Source: DAOQVR01 sp035341665 (GTDB lineage Bacteria > Chloroflexota > Anaerolineae > JAAYZQ01). From it: DNA of 64,000 bases. Below, piece after piece: positions 1 to 8,234 of this stretch. The stretch's first letter is position 1. Every line of letters starts with the position of its first letter. The notes beneath the pieces are model-generated. The model had not been told where the DNA came from. It saw only the letters and a list, made by a program, of their open reading frames with translations, and did no database searches. Position numbers and translations under genes: made by a program. The stretch is taken from contig DAOQVR010000018.1 in the NCBI GenBank assembly GCA_035341665.1, positions 16,119 through 80,118 on the forward strand, read 5' to 3'.

Positions 1-750
1 ATGACCAAGATCGAGTCGTACCGAGCCACCCTCCGTACGCTGACTGATTGGGACGCCTACCTGCTCGAGGGTTCGTGTCTCCCCGGCCCGCGGGCCAACC
101 TGGAGCTGGCGCAGGCACTCGCGCTGGAGGGCGACGAAGACCTCTTTCTGCGCTATGTGGCCGCGGGGCCGGAAGAGGCCGGCACGAACACGCCGCACGT
201 CTTCCTGGTTGTGTGTGGTGTGCTTGGGCTGGGAAGGCTGCTGGCGAAGGGTGATGGGTCCCACATCGCCAGGCTGCGGGGCCTCGCCTCGGACCCCCTC
301 TGGCGCGTGCGAGAAGCCGTCGCAATGGCGCTGCAGACCTGGGGGGACTCGGATTTGCCTGCCTTGCAGCAGGAAATGCGGCTGTGGAGCAAGGGCACGC
401 TGTTGGAGCAACGGGCAGCCGCTGCTGCTCTCGCTGAGCCTCGCCTCCTGAGAAGCGCCGGGCACGCGCTGCAGCTGCTCGACATCCTCGATGACATCAC
501 GGCGTCGATTTCCGCGCGGGTCGACCGGCGGTGCGAAGAGTTCCGGATCCTGCGCCAGGCCCTGGGCTATTGCTGGAGTGTCGCGGTGGCGGCGCTACCC
601 GACGCGGGCAAGCGCAGGATGGAACAGTGGTTCCAGTGCGACGACGCCGATGTGCGCTGGATCATGCGGGAGAACCTATCGAAGAAACGCCTGGCCCGGC
701 TTGATGTAGCCTGGGTCGAGCGCAGCAGGGCGGCGGTGCAGGGGAGCTGA
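1..750 (+). CDS. HEAT-repeat-like helical protein
   Basis: The 249-residue protein begins exactly at the window edge, so an upstream start cannot be excluded. It is mostly alpha-helical. The stretch around residues 92-125 (LRGLASDPLWRVREAVAMAL) looks like a HEAT or DNA-alkylation-repeat unit, with similar helical segments before and after it. No signal peptide, membrane segment or catalytic motif is visible. It is convergent with the ThiS-like gene that ends 22 nt downstream, so it is probably not functionally tied to the aldehyde oxidoreductase operon. The likely role is a protein-interaction scaffold, possibly related to AlkD-type proteins. Family membership is inferred from pattern only. 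Confidence 0.6.
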   Translation: MTKIESYRATLRTLTDWDAYLLEGSCLPGPRANLELAQALALEGDEDLFLRYVAAGPEEAGTNTPHVFLVVCGVLGLGRLLAKGDGSHIARLRGLASDPLWRVREAVAMALQTWGDSDLPALQQEMRLWSKGTLLEQRAAAAALAEPRLLRSAGHALQLLDILDDITASISARVDRRCEEFRILRQALGYCWSVAVAALPDAGKRRMEQWFQCDDADVRWIMRENLSKKRLARLDVAWVERSRAAVQGS

Positions 751-771
751 GCCCGACCGGGCGAGTCTGGC

Positions 772-972
772 TCAGCCGCCGCCGATGATGTGGATCACTT
801 TGACAGAGTCACCGTCGGCCAGTGGCTGACCGTCGTAGTCGCCGGGTGGGATGAGAAGCCCGTTGATCGACACGACGACCACCGTGTGGGTAAAGCCCAG
901 CGAAGCCAGGGTGTCTCGAACGGTCAATCCTGGCTTCCATTCCAGCTCCCACCTGTCATTGACGGTTATCAC
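772..972 (-). CDS. ThiS/MoaD-like sulfur carrier protein
   Basis: This is a 66-residue ubiquitin-like protein ending in Ile-Ile-Gly-Gly-Gly, the C-terminal tail expected of ThiS/MoaD sulfur carriers. The start is a GTG at 972; the longer reading frame upstream has no family-like sequence. The segment LTVRDTLASLGF followed by VVSINGLLIP matches the family fold. It lies 62 nt downstream of the aldehyde:ferredoxin oxidoreductase gene on the same strand. MoaD-like proteins commonly accompany AOR-family enzymes, where they serve synthesis of the tungstopterin dithiolene. A role in W/Mo-pterin maturation is therefore more likely than thiamine synthesis, but sequence alone does not separate the two. 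Confidence 0.8.
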   Translation of the reverse strand: MITVNDRWELEWKPGLTVRDTLASLGFTHTVVVVSINGLLIPPGDYDGQPLADGDSVKVIHIIGGG

Positions 973-1034
973 GTTCGCCTCGCAGTGCGGGGCGTGGGGC
1001 GAAACCAGACCCCAACGCCCCGCCTTTGGCTCTG

Positions 1035-3239
1035 CTAGTCCCCGGTCGCCGCGTGCTGCTCGATCAGCCGGACAACCTCGGGAATGTCGATGCCCAACGA
1101 TCGCGCAGTCTCGAGCGTGGGGACGCCGTCCCGGTCCCATCCGCGCCGTGCGTAGACGGCGTCGATGAGCTTTTCGTACTGCTCCTCGCGGTAGCGGCGA
1201 AGCGCGAGCCGCTTTTCGGATGTGGTGAGCCCCTCCGGATCAAGGCCGACCTGGGCACGCAGCTGCCCGTCGTAGCGCTCTGCGCGGCTCTCGTATTCGG
1301 TGTCCGTGACCGGGCCGGCGGAGCGATAGGGGATGGCATCGTGATCGCGCGTGCCGAACCCCATCTTGAGGTTGAAGAGGCGCTGGAAGTTGTAGACAAC
1401 TTCGGACAGCCGGACCAGATCATCGCCGGTCTTGACGTCCGTGCGGCCCGTCATGGCCGTGAACAGCTGAACATAATTGTCGACGTGCTCGGGCACCTTG
1501 GCAGCGTCCATGCCCTGGTAGCGCGTCCTGTTGTCACCCGGCTCGACGTCGTTCCACGGCAGCTTGCACAGCCCATTGATGCCGAACCAGGTGCGCCACA
1601 TCGGGAAGTAGTGCAGTGCTTCCGCCTTGTCCTCGAAGGTCGGAATCTGATTGTTCACCGCATCCATGAAGATGAGCCAAGCCTCGTCGTGCTGGGGGCC
1701 CTTGTTGGCCAGCCCGTAGCCACCCTGCTGGGCAAGCGACTCCTTGGTGACGTACTCGCTGTACTCGAGGCCCTTGGCCTCCATTCCGATGTCCTGGAGG
1801 AACGCAGGGTCCGCACCATACTGCCGGGCAAAGATCTCTTTCATGCGGCGGATGCCCTGGCCGGCAATGCACCCGAAGCCCTCGCCGCGGCCCATCTGGT
1901 GCAGAAGCTCGAGCATGGCATCGCCGTTGCCGAAATGGAGGTCCAGACCGCCCGTGATCTCCTTGTTGAGGACACCTGCCTCAAAGCACTCCATGACAAA
2001 GGCCACGCCCGTCCCGAATGAGATGGTGTCTATGCCATAGGCGTCGCAGTAGAAGTTGGCTTCGAGGACGGCATGCGCATCCCAGATGCCGCAGTTGGCG
2101 CCGATGCCGGCTACGGTCTCGTATTCAGGTCCATCGACGGTCACACTCTGTCCTTTGAGGGGCCCGCTGCGCAGCTCGAGCCCGGTCGCGACCTTGGCAC
2201 AGGCCAGCGTGCAGCCGTACCAGCAGCCGTCCGGAGCGCTGTAGTCAAAGTACTTCTGAAAGTGCTCGGAGTAGATGTGGTGTGCGTCCGGATGTGCGCC
2301 GTAGCGGAAGTTGTGCACCGGCAGGATATCGTAGTCGTTCATGATCTTGGTTAGGTGGTTGGTGCCATCGAGCCGCATCGTGAACATGATTGGGTCGCGC
2401 TCATAGATCTCCCGGTGCATCTTGGCACCGGTACGCTGGATCTGGTCGAGGTCGGCGGGGCCGTTGCTGTCCCCCTTGAGGCCAGTGTACTTCACGACAA
2501 GTGCCTTGATGCGTTTTTTACGAAGAACCGTGCCGATCCCGCCGCGCCCCGCCTGCTTGAGCCGGGCCAGCTGGCGTCTGGGGTCCCAGAAGGAGAAGTT
2601 GAGGCAGCCGATCAGGGTATGCTCCGAGCCGACGCCGGCCGAGACGGAGGTGATTCCCTGCTTCTCCGCAGGGCTCTGGGCGAACACGGCGACCATCTCC
2701 TCGGCGATCTCGTTGCTGTTCACCGACTCTTCGGGCGCGGCGAGGATCTGGATCACGCCTTGGTTGCCGTCGATGAAGACGATGACTTCCTCAGGAGCGA
2801 TGCCTTGAACCTCGATGGCGTCAAAGCCCGCGAACTTGAGCAGAGGCCCGAAGTAGCCGCCCACGTTGCTGTCGACAACGGTATGGGTGAGGGGTGAGAT
2901 GGTGGCGGCAATGGACTTGCCGGTGCCGGGGTACTGCGTGATGCCGCCGATCGGACCGCTGGAAATCACAATCTCGTTCTCCGGGCTGTCCCACCGGGTC
3001 GCGCCCGTCACGGCGTTCCACAGCAGCCAGAGGTCGAATCCGCGCCCTCCGATGAAGGTATCTCGCATCCAGTCGTCAACGGGCTTGATAGAGACCTGGC
3101 TGGCGGAGACATCGACGTGCAGGGTACGTCCCGCATATCCCCTGCTGACGGGCTGTGGCTCGTAGCGAAGCGCGGCCAGAACGCGGTGGGCGGACTGAAT
3201 GGCCTCGACGCGTTCCTTGGGTGTCTGGGGTGCAAACAT
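1035..3239 (-). CDS. aor: Aldehyde:ferredoxin oxidoreductase (tungsten AOR family)
   Basis: The 734-residue protein belongs to the tungstopterin AOR family, which interconverts aldehydes and carboxylic acids with low-potential ferredoxin. The N-terminal domain begins near residue 35 (GYAGRTLHVDVS) after an extension of about 30 residues. Conserved AOR blocks include FIGGRGFDLWLLW and SSGPIGGITQYPGTGKS. Cluster ligands are in GCWYGCTLACAK, spaced C-x3-C-x3-C rather than the usual C-x2-C-x3-C, with a downstream Cys in GLCKLPWND. The ATG at 3239 is preceded by a GAGG box. The neighbours, a polyferredoxin upstream and a sulfur carrier downstream, form a standard AOR module. Next to CODH/ACS it could reduce acetate to acetaldehyde or oxidise aldehydes; the substrate cannot be read from sequence. 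Confidence 0.93.
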   Translation of the reverse strand: MFAPQTPKERVEAIQSAHRVLAALRYEPQPVSRGYAGRTLHVDVSASQVSIKPVDDWMRDTFIGGRGFDLWLLWNAVTGATRWDSPENEIVISSGPIGGITQYPGTGKSIAATISPLTHTVVDSNVGGYFGPLLKFAGFDAIEVQGIAPEEVIVFIDGNQGVIQILAAPEESVNSNEIAEEMVAVFAQSPAEKQGITSVSAGVGSEHTLIGCLNFSFWDPRRQLARLKQAGRGGIGTVLRKKRIKALVVKYTGLKGDSNGPADLDQIQRTGAKMHREIYERDPIMFTMRLDGTNHLTKIMNDYDILPVHNFRYGAHPDAHHIYSEHFQKYFDYSAPDGCWYGCTLACAKVATGLELRSGPLKGQSVTVDGPEYETVAGIGANCGIWDAHAVLEANFYCDAYGIDTISFGTGVAFVMECFEAGVLNKEITGGLDLHFGNGDAMLELLHQMGRGEGFGCIAGQGIRRMKEIFARQYGADPAFLQDIGMEAKGLEYSEYVTKESLAQQGGYGLANKGPQHDEAWLIFMDAVNNQIPTFEDKAEALHYFPMWRTWFGINGLCKLPWNDVEPGDNRTRYQGMDAAKVPEHVDNYVQLFTAMTGRTDVKTGDDLVRLSEVVYNFQRLFNLKMGFGTRDHDAIPYRSAGPVTDTEYESRAERYDGQLRAQVGLDPEGLTTSEKRLALRRYREEQYEKLIDAVYARRGWDRDGVPTLETARSLGIDIPEVVRLIEQHAATGD

Positions 3240-3254
3240 GCCTTCTACCTCTTC

Positions 3255-3641
3255 CTAGAGTTCCTGGATGCTCAGTGCACCGGCCGGGCACTCCTTTGCG
3301 CAGAGGCCGCAGGCGATGCACTTGATTGGCTCGACGTGGTCGGGATGGTAGTACATGGTCAGCGTTGGGCAGAAGCCGACGCACGAGAGGCACCCCACAC
3401 ACAGGTCCTTCTTGAGCCGTACGACCCCGGTCTTGTCTCGAGACAGGGCCTGCGTCGGACAGACCTCGATGCACTGGCCGCATTGATTGCAGACGGCCAT
3501 CGCCCAGTCGGCATTGCCGAGGCTGTCGATGCGAATGGACGACTTGCCGCGGTTGATCCCCTTGTACCAGGCCTGCGAGCAGACATCCTCGCAGAGCCGG
3601 CAGCCGATGCAGAGCTTGTCGTTCGTTACCAAGACCTTCAC
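3255..3641 (-). CDS. Four-cluster [4Fe-4S] ferredoxin, AOR electron-transfer subunit
   Basis: The 128-residue protein carries four CxxCxxC motifs, each followed by a fourth cysteine: CIGCRLCEDVC, CNQCGQCIEVCP, CVGCLSCVGFCP and CIACGLCAKECP. This implies four [4Fe-4S] clusters, as in HycB/CooF-type polyferredoxins. The GTG start at 3641 follows GAGGGTAGCAGT. It lies 15 nt upstream of the aldehyde oxidoreductase and is first in the operon read from the promoter at 3746-3774. It is probably the dedicated electron-transfer subunit, passing electrons between the AOR and soluble ferredoxin. It is cytoplasmic, with no signal peptide. Confidence 0.92.
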   Translation of the reverse strand: MKVLVTNDKLCIGCRLCEDVCSQAWYKGINRGKSSIRIDSLGNADWAMAVCNQCGQCIEVCPTQALSRDKTGVVRLKKDLCVGCLSCVGFCPTLTMYYHPDHVEPIKCIACGLCAKECPAGALSIQEL

Positions 3642-3745
3642 ACTGCTACCCTCACCGAATCATTATGGATGGGCCGATGCCTGCCTTGGAGCAGATGCAC
3701 ATGCTACAGGGGGCAGCCAGCGAGGCCGGCTGCCGCCGGGCCAGC

Positions 3746-3774
3746 ATCCTATCACAGGGCGGAACGGCTGTCAA
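3746..3774 (-). promoter_or_regulatory. Sigma-70-type promoter of the ferredoxin/AOR/ThiS operon
   Basis: On the minus strand TTGACA (3774-3769) and TAGGAT (3751-3746) are separated by exactly 17 nt. The predicted transcript starts near 3740, about 100 nt before the GTG of the ferredoxin gene. It sits directly downstream of the acsE terminator hairpin, which separates this operon from the CODH/ACS operon. Confidence 0.75.
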
Positions 3775-3783
3775 GCAAACACA

Positions 3784-3818
3784 GCCAGTCCGGCGCGCTG
3801 TTCCTGCGCCGGACTGGC
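3784..3818 (-). terminator. Terminator hairpin after acsE
   Basis: A perfect 13-bp inverted repeat (arms 3784-3796 and 3806-3818, 9-nt loop) lies 40 nt beyond the acsE stop codon. On the minus strand it is followed by the moderately T-rich TGTGTTTGCTT. It most likely ends the CODH/ACS transcript. The rest of the 3642-3857 intergenic region holds only this hairpin and the next promoter. Confidence 0.7.
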
Positions 3819-3857
3819 AAGGGGCGTGGTGGCTGGCAGGCGGTTGTCGCCAGCGTC

Positions 3858-4787
3858 CTAGTTCGCCAGATAACCGTGGGCGTAGATAACCTTGTTCTCC
3901 AGGATGCGCACGGTCTTGTAGATCGCCAGCTGCCCGGGGTCCGTCAAGTCCACGTGGTCGGGAGTGAATTCCTCCATGCCCGCTACAGCATCGTAGAGTG
4001 CCAGGTAGGCGCGCCCTACGCCGGTGCTGTCATCGCGCTGCTCGATGATGCGGATGGCCTCGTTCTGTGCGAGATCTAGTGGGTCTGCGATGGCCGAATC
4101 GAGCCCAGTCGCGAGCAACATCACCAGATAGGTGCGATTGAGGAGGCTCCGGCCCTCGGGCGGCACGCTGTTGGAGATGTTGGAAAGACCAACCGTGGTC
4201 ATGGGAGATGGGTCCCAGAGCATCTTGAAGGAGCGGATGGCGTTGATGGTCTCGGGTCCGTGATCCTGGCAGCCGTTGACGGTTAGCACCAGCGGATCCA
4301 GGTAGATGTTGTGCATCGGGATGCCCAACTCCTCGGCCTTGGGGATGAGGATCTCCATCGCCAGCTGGACGCGCCCGTCGGCTGTGGCGGGGATGTTCTT
4401 GTCCATCGCCAGGGCGATGATCTTGGCGCCGTACTCGGCGGCAAGCGGCATCGTCACATTGAGCCGGTCGGGGTCCGCTGATGTGGAGTTGATCATGGCG
4501 GTGATGCCCAGCTCCCGGCACTTTTTCAGGCCTGCCTCGATGGCAGCTGCGTTGGTTGTATCGAGCGAGAGCGGAACGGGTCCTATCTCTTCGCAGATCT
4601 CGTCGATCAGCCAGGGCATGACCTCGACGCCGTCCTTCTTGCGCGGGCCGATGTTGACGTCCACCATGCTGGCGCCATGCTCAACCTGGGCGCGCGCCGA
4701 CTGCCTGATGTAAGTGGCATCGTGGTTGGCGATGGCTTCTTTGACCCTGGGTGACAGAATCTGGATGTTTTCACCTATGATGTACAT
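3858..4787 (-). CDS. acsE: 5-methyl-THF:corrinoid iron-sulfur protein methyltransferase (AcsE)
   Basis: The 309-residue protein is a pterin-binding TIM-barrel methyltransferase. It moves the methyl group from methyl-THF to Co(I) of the corrinoid iron-sulfur protein AcsCD, joining the methyl and carbonyl branches. Family blocks visible are the N-terminal IIGENIQILSP, VDVNIGPRKKDG, PLSLDTTN, MINSTSAD, and LSNISNSVP near residue 200. Length is slightly above the usual 260-270, mainly at the C-terminus. The ATG at 4787 has an AGGAGG box 9 nt upstream. It is the last gene of the acsABDCVE run, 40 nt after acsV and followed by a strong hairpin. Confidence 0.95.
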   Translation of the reverse strand: MYIIGENIQILSPRVKEAIANHDATYIRQSARAQVEHGASMVDVNIGPRKKDGVEVMPWLIDEICEEIGPVPLSLDTTNAAAIEAGLKKCRELGITAMINSTSADPDRLNVTMPLAAEYGAKIIALAMDKNIPATADGRVQLAMEILIPKAEELGIPMHNIYLDPLVLTVNGCQDHGPETINAIRSFKMLWDPSPMTTVGLSNISNSVPPEGRSLLNRTYLVMLLATGLDSAIADPLDLAQNEAIRIIEQRDDSTGVGRAYLALYDAVAGMEEFTPDHVDLTDPGQLAIYKTVRILENKVIYAHGYLAN

Positions 4788-4827
4788 TTCGTTTCGCCTC
4801 CTTGGTGTCTTCGCGGAAAGTCTCAGT

Positions 4828-6786
4828 CTACTGCCGGGCAGGCTGCTTCTCGAGCAGCCGCATGACAGAGGGAAAGGAAGAGAGGTCTGTGTGTGGCAAG
4901 AAGAGGGCAGACATGAACTCGTGGTAGAATGTGTTGTCAGCCGATAGCTCGAGATAGGTCATCTTGCGGGCCAGGTCGCACATCTCGCGGCGCATTTGCC
5001 TTGAGACCAGGGAGAAAAAGGCGCCAAGGGCAGATGTGTTGCCAAGGTATCGGAAGCGATCCCAAGGCATGTCTGGCAGCAGGCCTATCTGGATCGCCTT
5101 CTCGATGTTGATGTACTGCCCAAAGGCACCCGCAATGAGCACCTGCTCGACGTCCGCCAACTCCAAGCCCACACTGCGCACAAGGACGGAAAAGCCGGCG
5201 TAGATCGCACCCTTCGTGCGGAGGAGGTTCTCGATGTCGACCTCCGTGATCACAATGTCCGACCCGCTGGCGGACTGGTCGGCCCAAGCGATCACATACT
5301 CGCCACCATGGTCCCCGACCCGGACGCGAGGGGTGGGCAAGTCCCGCTTGACCTTTCCGGCTTTGTCGATCACGCCAGTGATGAACAGCTCGGCCAACAG
5401 GCCAATCATGCCAGACCCGCAGACGCCTCGAGGCGGCAACTGGCCGATCGTCTGGTAGGTGGGCTCGAACGTGCGGTGGTCGATCCAGATCTCCTCGATC
5501 GCACCGGCGGTGGCACGCATGCCGTGCCGGACACCGCTGCCCTCAAAGGCCGGCCCGGCGGACGCAGCGCATGTGAGGAGCCAATCCTGGTTGCCGAGCA
5601 CTATCTCACCGTTGGTTCCCACATCGATGAAGAGCGTCAGCGCGTCGGTCTTGTGAATGCCCGACGCCAGGACTCCGGCCGTGATGTCGGCGCCGACGTA
5701 AGCGCCCACCACCGGCAGACAGTCGACTGTTGCCTGGGGGTTGATGTTGAGGCCCACCTCCTTGGCAGTGATGGGAATCGGCTGGCTGATGGTAGGAATG
5801 AAGGGCATCTCGCGGATGTAGCGGGGGTCGATCTCGAGAAAGAGCTGAATCATCGTCGTGTTGCCGGCGACCACGGCCTTGGTGATCTGGCGGCTTGGGA
5901 CCTGATTGCGCGACGTGAGCTCCTCCAGGAGCCCGTTGAGCGTCTTGACCACCAGCCTCTGAAGGCGCTGGAGCCCGTCTCGTTTCTGCGAGAAGAGGAT
6001 GCGCGAGATGACGTCCTCACCGGCCGATATCTGCGCGTTGTAGGCGGAGGCGCGGTCGAGGACCCGACCTCTCTTGAGATCGACGAGATAGATCACGTTG
6101 GAGGTGGTGCCGATGTCGATGGCTACCCCATAGCAGCGGTCGGTCTGCTTTCCAGGCAGGACGTCAATGAGCCTGGGAGACAGGGTGGGGGTCAGCAGCT
6201 GGTCGCCCATCTCCAGGACGGCCGTCACGTCCCAGTCGGCCTCGCGCAGGTCGCGGCTCAGGTAGCGAAGGCTTGACAGGTCGCAAGTCACATTGTGAAG
6301 GCGGTGCTGGAGCGCAAGCTCACGCGTCAGGCGATCCCAATCGGTGGTCTGATCGGAGAGGCTGGGCGGTGGTATGGCTAGGTGGACACGCCGAGTGCTG
6401 GGATCGAGGGCCCCGCCGAACTCGGCTGCGAGCGCGACCCTCTCAGCACCCACAGGCTTGGTGACGAACTCGAGGTCGGTCTTGTCCTGCTCGGGCACGA
6501 GAACAACGGCGTCGCCCTTGACGACAGACTGGCAGCCGAGCACCCAGCCCTCGGCCTCCTCATCCGGGGAGATGCGGGCGCCGCTGCGATGGCTGATGGA
6601 GCCGCTCTCCACCTTGACGCGACAGCGGCCACAGCGGCCCTGCCCACCGCAGGGCAGGTTGAGCACGACCCCTGCCTGCACGGCAGCATCGGCCAACAGT
6701 GTGCCGATCTCGACCTGTGCAGTATGGCCAGAGGGGTGGAAGTGAACACTGGCTAGTGGGGCGTGCTCGCTGGCTGTGTCTACCAT
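4828..6786 (-). CDS. acsV: Corrinoid activation/reactivation protein (AcsV/RACo-type, [2Fe-2S] + ASKHA ATPase)
   Basis: The 652-residue protein uses ATP to return the inactivated Co(II) corrinoid of AcsCD to Co(I). The N-terminal ferredoxin domain has a plant-type [2Fe-2S] motif (LPCGGQGRCGRCRV, fourth Cys in VLGCQS) near residues 35-90. A linker is followed by the ASKHA actin-like domain with VAIDIGTTSN and FIDVGTNGEIV. The ATG at 6786 follows AGGGG; an upstream in-frame TTG at 6855 would lie within a hairpin and is less likely. It sits between acsC and acsE, as expected for a CFeSP activase. Confidence 0.92.
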   Translation of the reverse strand: MVDTASEHAPLASVHFHPSGHTAQVEIGTLLADAAVQAGVVLNLPCGGQGRCGRCRVKVESGSISHRSGARISPDEEAEGWVLGCQSVVKGDAVVLVPEQDKTDLEFVTKPVGAERVALAAEFGGALDPSTRRVHLAIPPPSLSDQTTDWDRLTRELALQHRLHNVTCDLSSLRYLSRDLREADWDVTAVLEMGDQLLTPTLSPRLIDVLPGKQTDRCYGVAIDIGTTSNVIYLVDLKRGRVLDRASAYNAQISAGEDVISRILFSQKRDGLQRLQRLVVKTLNGLLEELTSRNQVPSRQITKAVVAGNTTMIQLFLEIDPRYIREMPFIPTISQPIPITAKEVGLNINPQATVDCLPVVGAYVGADITAGVLASGIHKTDALTLFIDVGTNGEIVLGNQDWLLTCAASAGPAFEGSGVRHGMRATAGAIEEIWIDHRTFEPTYQTIGQLPPRGVCGSGMIGLLAELFITGVIDKAGKVKRDLPTPRVRVGDHGGEYVIAWADQSASGSDIVITEVDIENLLRTKGAIYAGFSVLVRSVGLELADVEQVLIAGAFGQYINIEKAIQIGLLPDMPWDRFRYLGNTSALGAFFSLVSRQMRREMCDLARKMTYLELSADNTFYHEFMSALFLPHTDLSSFPSVMRLLEKQPARQ

Positions 6787-6822
6787 CGATCCCCTACCGC
6801 CTTCGGAGGAAGGTCGCAGCTC

Positions 6823-6864
6823 GCGGGAGGCTCGCCGGCGGATTCGCCGGTCCAAGCCTCCCGC
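6823..6864 (-). repeat. Intercistronic hairpin between acsC and acsV
   Basis: The perfect outer 10-bp arms GCGGGAGGCT (6823-6832) and AGCCTCCCGC (6855-6864) enclose a second perfect stem, CCGGCG/CGCCGG (6835-6840 and 6845-6850), with a GATT loop. No T-run follows on the minus strand. It is more likely an mRNA-processing, stability or partial-attenuation element than a full terminator, and may lower acsV/acsE relative to the structural subunits. Confidence 0.6.
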
Positions 6865-6871
6865 ACAGCGG

Positions 6872-8218
6872 CTACTTCCAAGTCTTCAGGTAGGCCGGGA
6901 TATCGACAGCTTCCCGCGGACCCACCTGGATCTCCCAGCCTGGCAGTGCCTCCTCCAGCTCACCCGAGAGGACGGAGACATGTCCAGGGAGAGTGATCTT
7001 CTTGTGGGCGAGCCTGTCGGCGATGCCCGAGGACTTGACACCTTTGGCGATGGTGTCTGCGTCGAACTTGCCGGCTGCCCAAGCCGTGAGCACGCTGAGG
7101 CCCTCGGCGTCGCAGATGAGCAGCCAGGCGGGCATGCCGCAGCCGTCGAGCTCGCCGGCCACGCTGAAGTAGGTCAGCGAGAAGTTGGTGGTGACCAGAA
7201 GCGGCGAGGCTGCCGTGGGGCTGTTGAACTCGCGCAGGCCCGGCTCCACAGAGATGGGCTTCTGCGGATCGGTGTAGATGTTCAGCCGGAGAGTGAGAAG
7301 AGGATACGCAACCGCAGGATCGAAGTGATCCACCACCACGATGCCAGCGTACTTGGCAATATACTGCGCCGCGGCCACGATCTCTTCATCCTCAGTGTCG
7401 GCCACCTCACAGGGGAAGGCGATGATCGGGAACCCAAGCGGGCGGAAGTTCTTCTTCAGCGCCAGCCGGCGGAGCTGGGTCAGCTGCATGAGGGACGTAC
7501 CAAGATCGCGGCTACCCGGATCAAGGACCAAGTCGGCGATCCCGGCATCCCCGAGCTTCTTGGTCAGGTCTGCCAGCTCGTCCAGCCCGTCCTTGCTCCG
7601 GACCGCCAACGGTGCGCCGGACCCTTTTGCCACCGCCGCCATGGCCTCCCAGTTGTCGGAGGTGGCGGCATAGAGGAGGGGCTTCTGACCCGCATCGGCG
7701 GCTAGTCCCGCCTTCAGGACATCGGCGTCCGCGGCCATGAGCACGAACGGCAGGTCCGTCTTGGCGCGAGCGGCCCGTATCGCCCCGGCAAAGGTGGCAG
7801 CATCGCCGGACGCGTTCACGATCGCGATGGCTCCGAATGTCATCTGGAAGCCGACGCGCTCGACGCTGTAGGCATTGACCGCGTCAATCCTGGCGGCGGC
7901 GGCGCCTGCCGGTTCCGTATCCTTTATGCGCAGAGCGAGGGCAGGCTTGTTGAAGAAGGTCTTTTCGTGCCGGAAGAGGACCGTCTCGTTTCCGACCTGG
8001 AACTCGCGCGCTCCAGTGCCGAGCTTGATAAGGCGGATGGGAGGGGCGGCCGCAGCGGACAGAGCCTCTTTGGCCTCAGGCGAAACGTAGGGGCATGTGT
8101 CGAGCTCCACCTGCTTGGCCGCCAGTTTCATGGCAAAGGCGAGGCAGGTTGGGAAGCCGCACTCCTTGCAGTTGGTTTTTGGCAATAGCTTGTAGACTTC
8201 GAGTCCCGAAAGAGCCAT
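6872..8218 (-). CDS. acsC: Corrinoid iron-sulfur protein large subunit (AcsC)
   Basis: The 448-residue large (gamma) subunit of CFeSP carries the cobamide and a [4Fe-4S] cluster and shuttles methyl groups between AcsE and acetyl-CoA synthase. The N-terminal cluster motif is in TNCKECGFPTCLAFA with a fourth Cys at DTCPY (residues 16-42). A TIM-barrel domain follows, with the corrinoid-binding region in the C-terminal third. The ATG at 8218 has a strong GGAGGAGG box. It is 16 nt downstream of acsD, so the two subunits are probably translated together. Confidence 0.95.
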   Translation of the reverse strand: MALSGLEVYKLLPKTNCKECGFPTCLAFAMKLAAKQVELDTCPYVSPEAKEALSAAAAPPIRLIKLGTGAREFQVGNETVLFRHEKTFFNKPALALRIKDTEPAGAAAARIDAVNAYSVERVGFQMTFGAIAIVNASGDAATFAGAIRAARAKTDLPFVLMAADADVLKAGLAADAGQKPLLYAATSDNWEAMAAVAKGSGAPLAVRSKDGLDELADLTKKLGDAGIADLVLDPGSRDLGTSLMQLTQLRRLALKKNFRPLGFPIIAFPCEVADTEDEEIVAAAQYIAKYAGIVVVDHFDPAVAYPLLTLRLNIYTDPQKPISVEPGLREFNSPTAASPLLVTTNFSLTYFSVAGELDGCGMPAWLLICDAEGLSVLTAWAAGKFDADTIAKGVKSSGIADRLAHKKITLPGHVSVLSGELEEALPGWEIQVGPREAVDIPAYLKTWK

Positions 8219-8234
8219 CTTGGCTTACCTCCTC

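Noticed and set aside
5308..6276. 322-codon plus-strand open frame opposite acsV
   Set aside because: It mirrors the ASKHA domain of acsV and lacks a ribosome-binding site and family features.
6787..6855. Longer acsV start at TTG 6855
   Set aside because: The start would lie inside the 6823-6864 hairpin and adds Arg-rich sequence absent from the family; ATG 6786 has its own AGGGG box.
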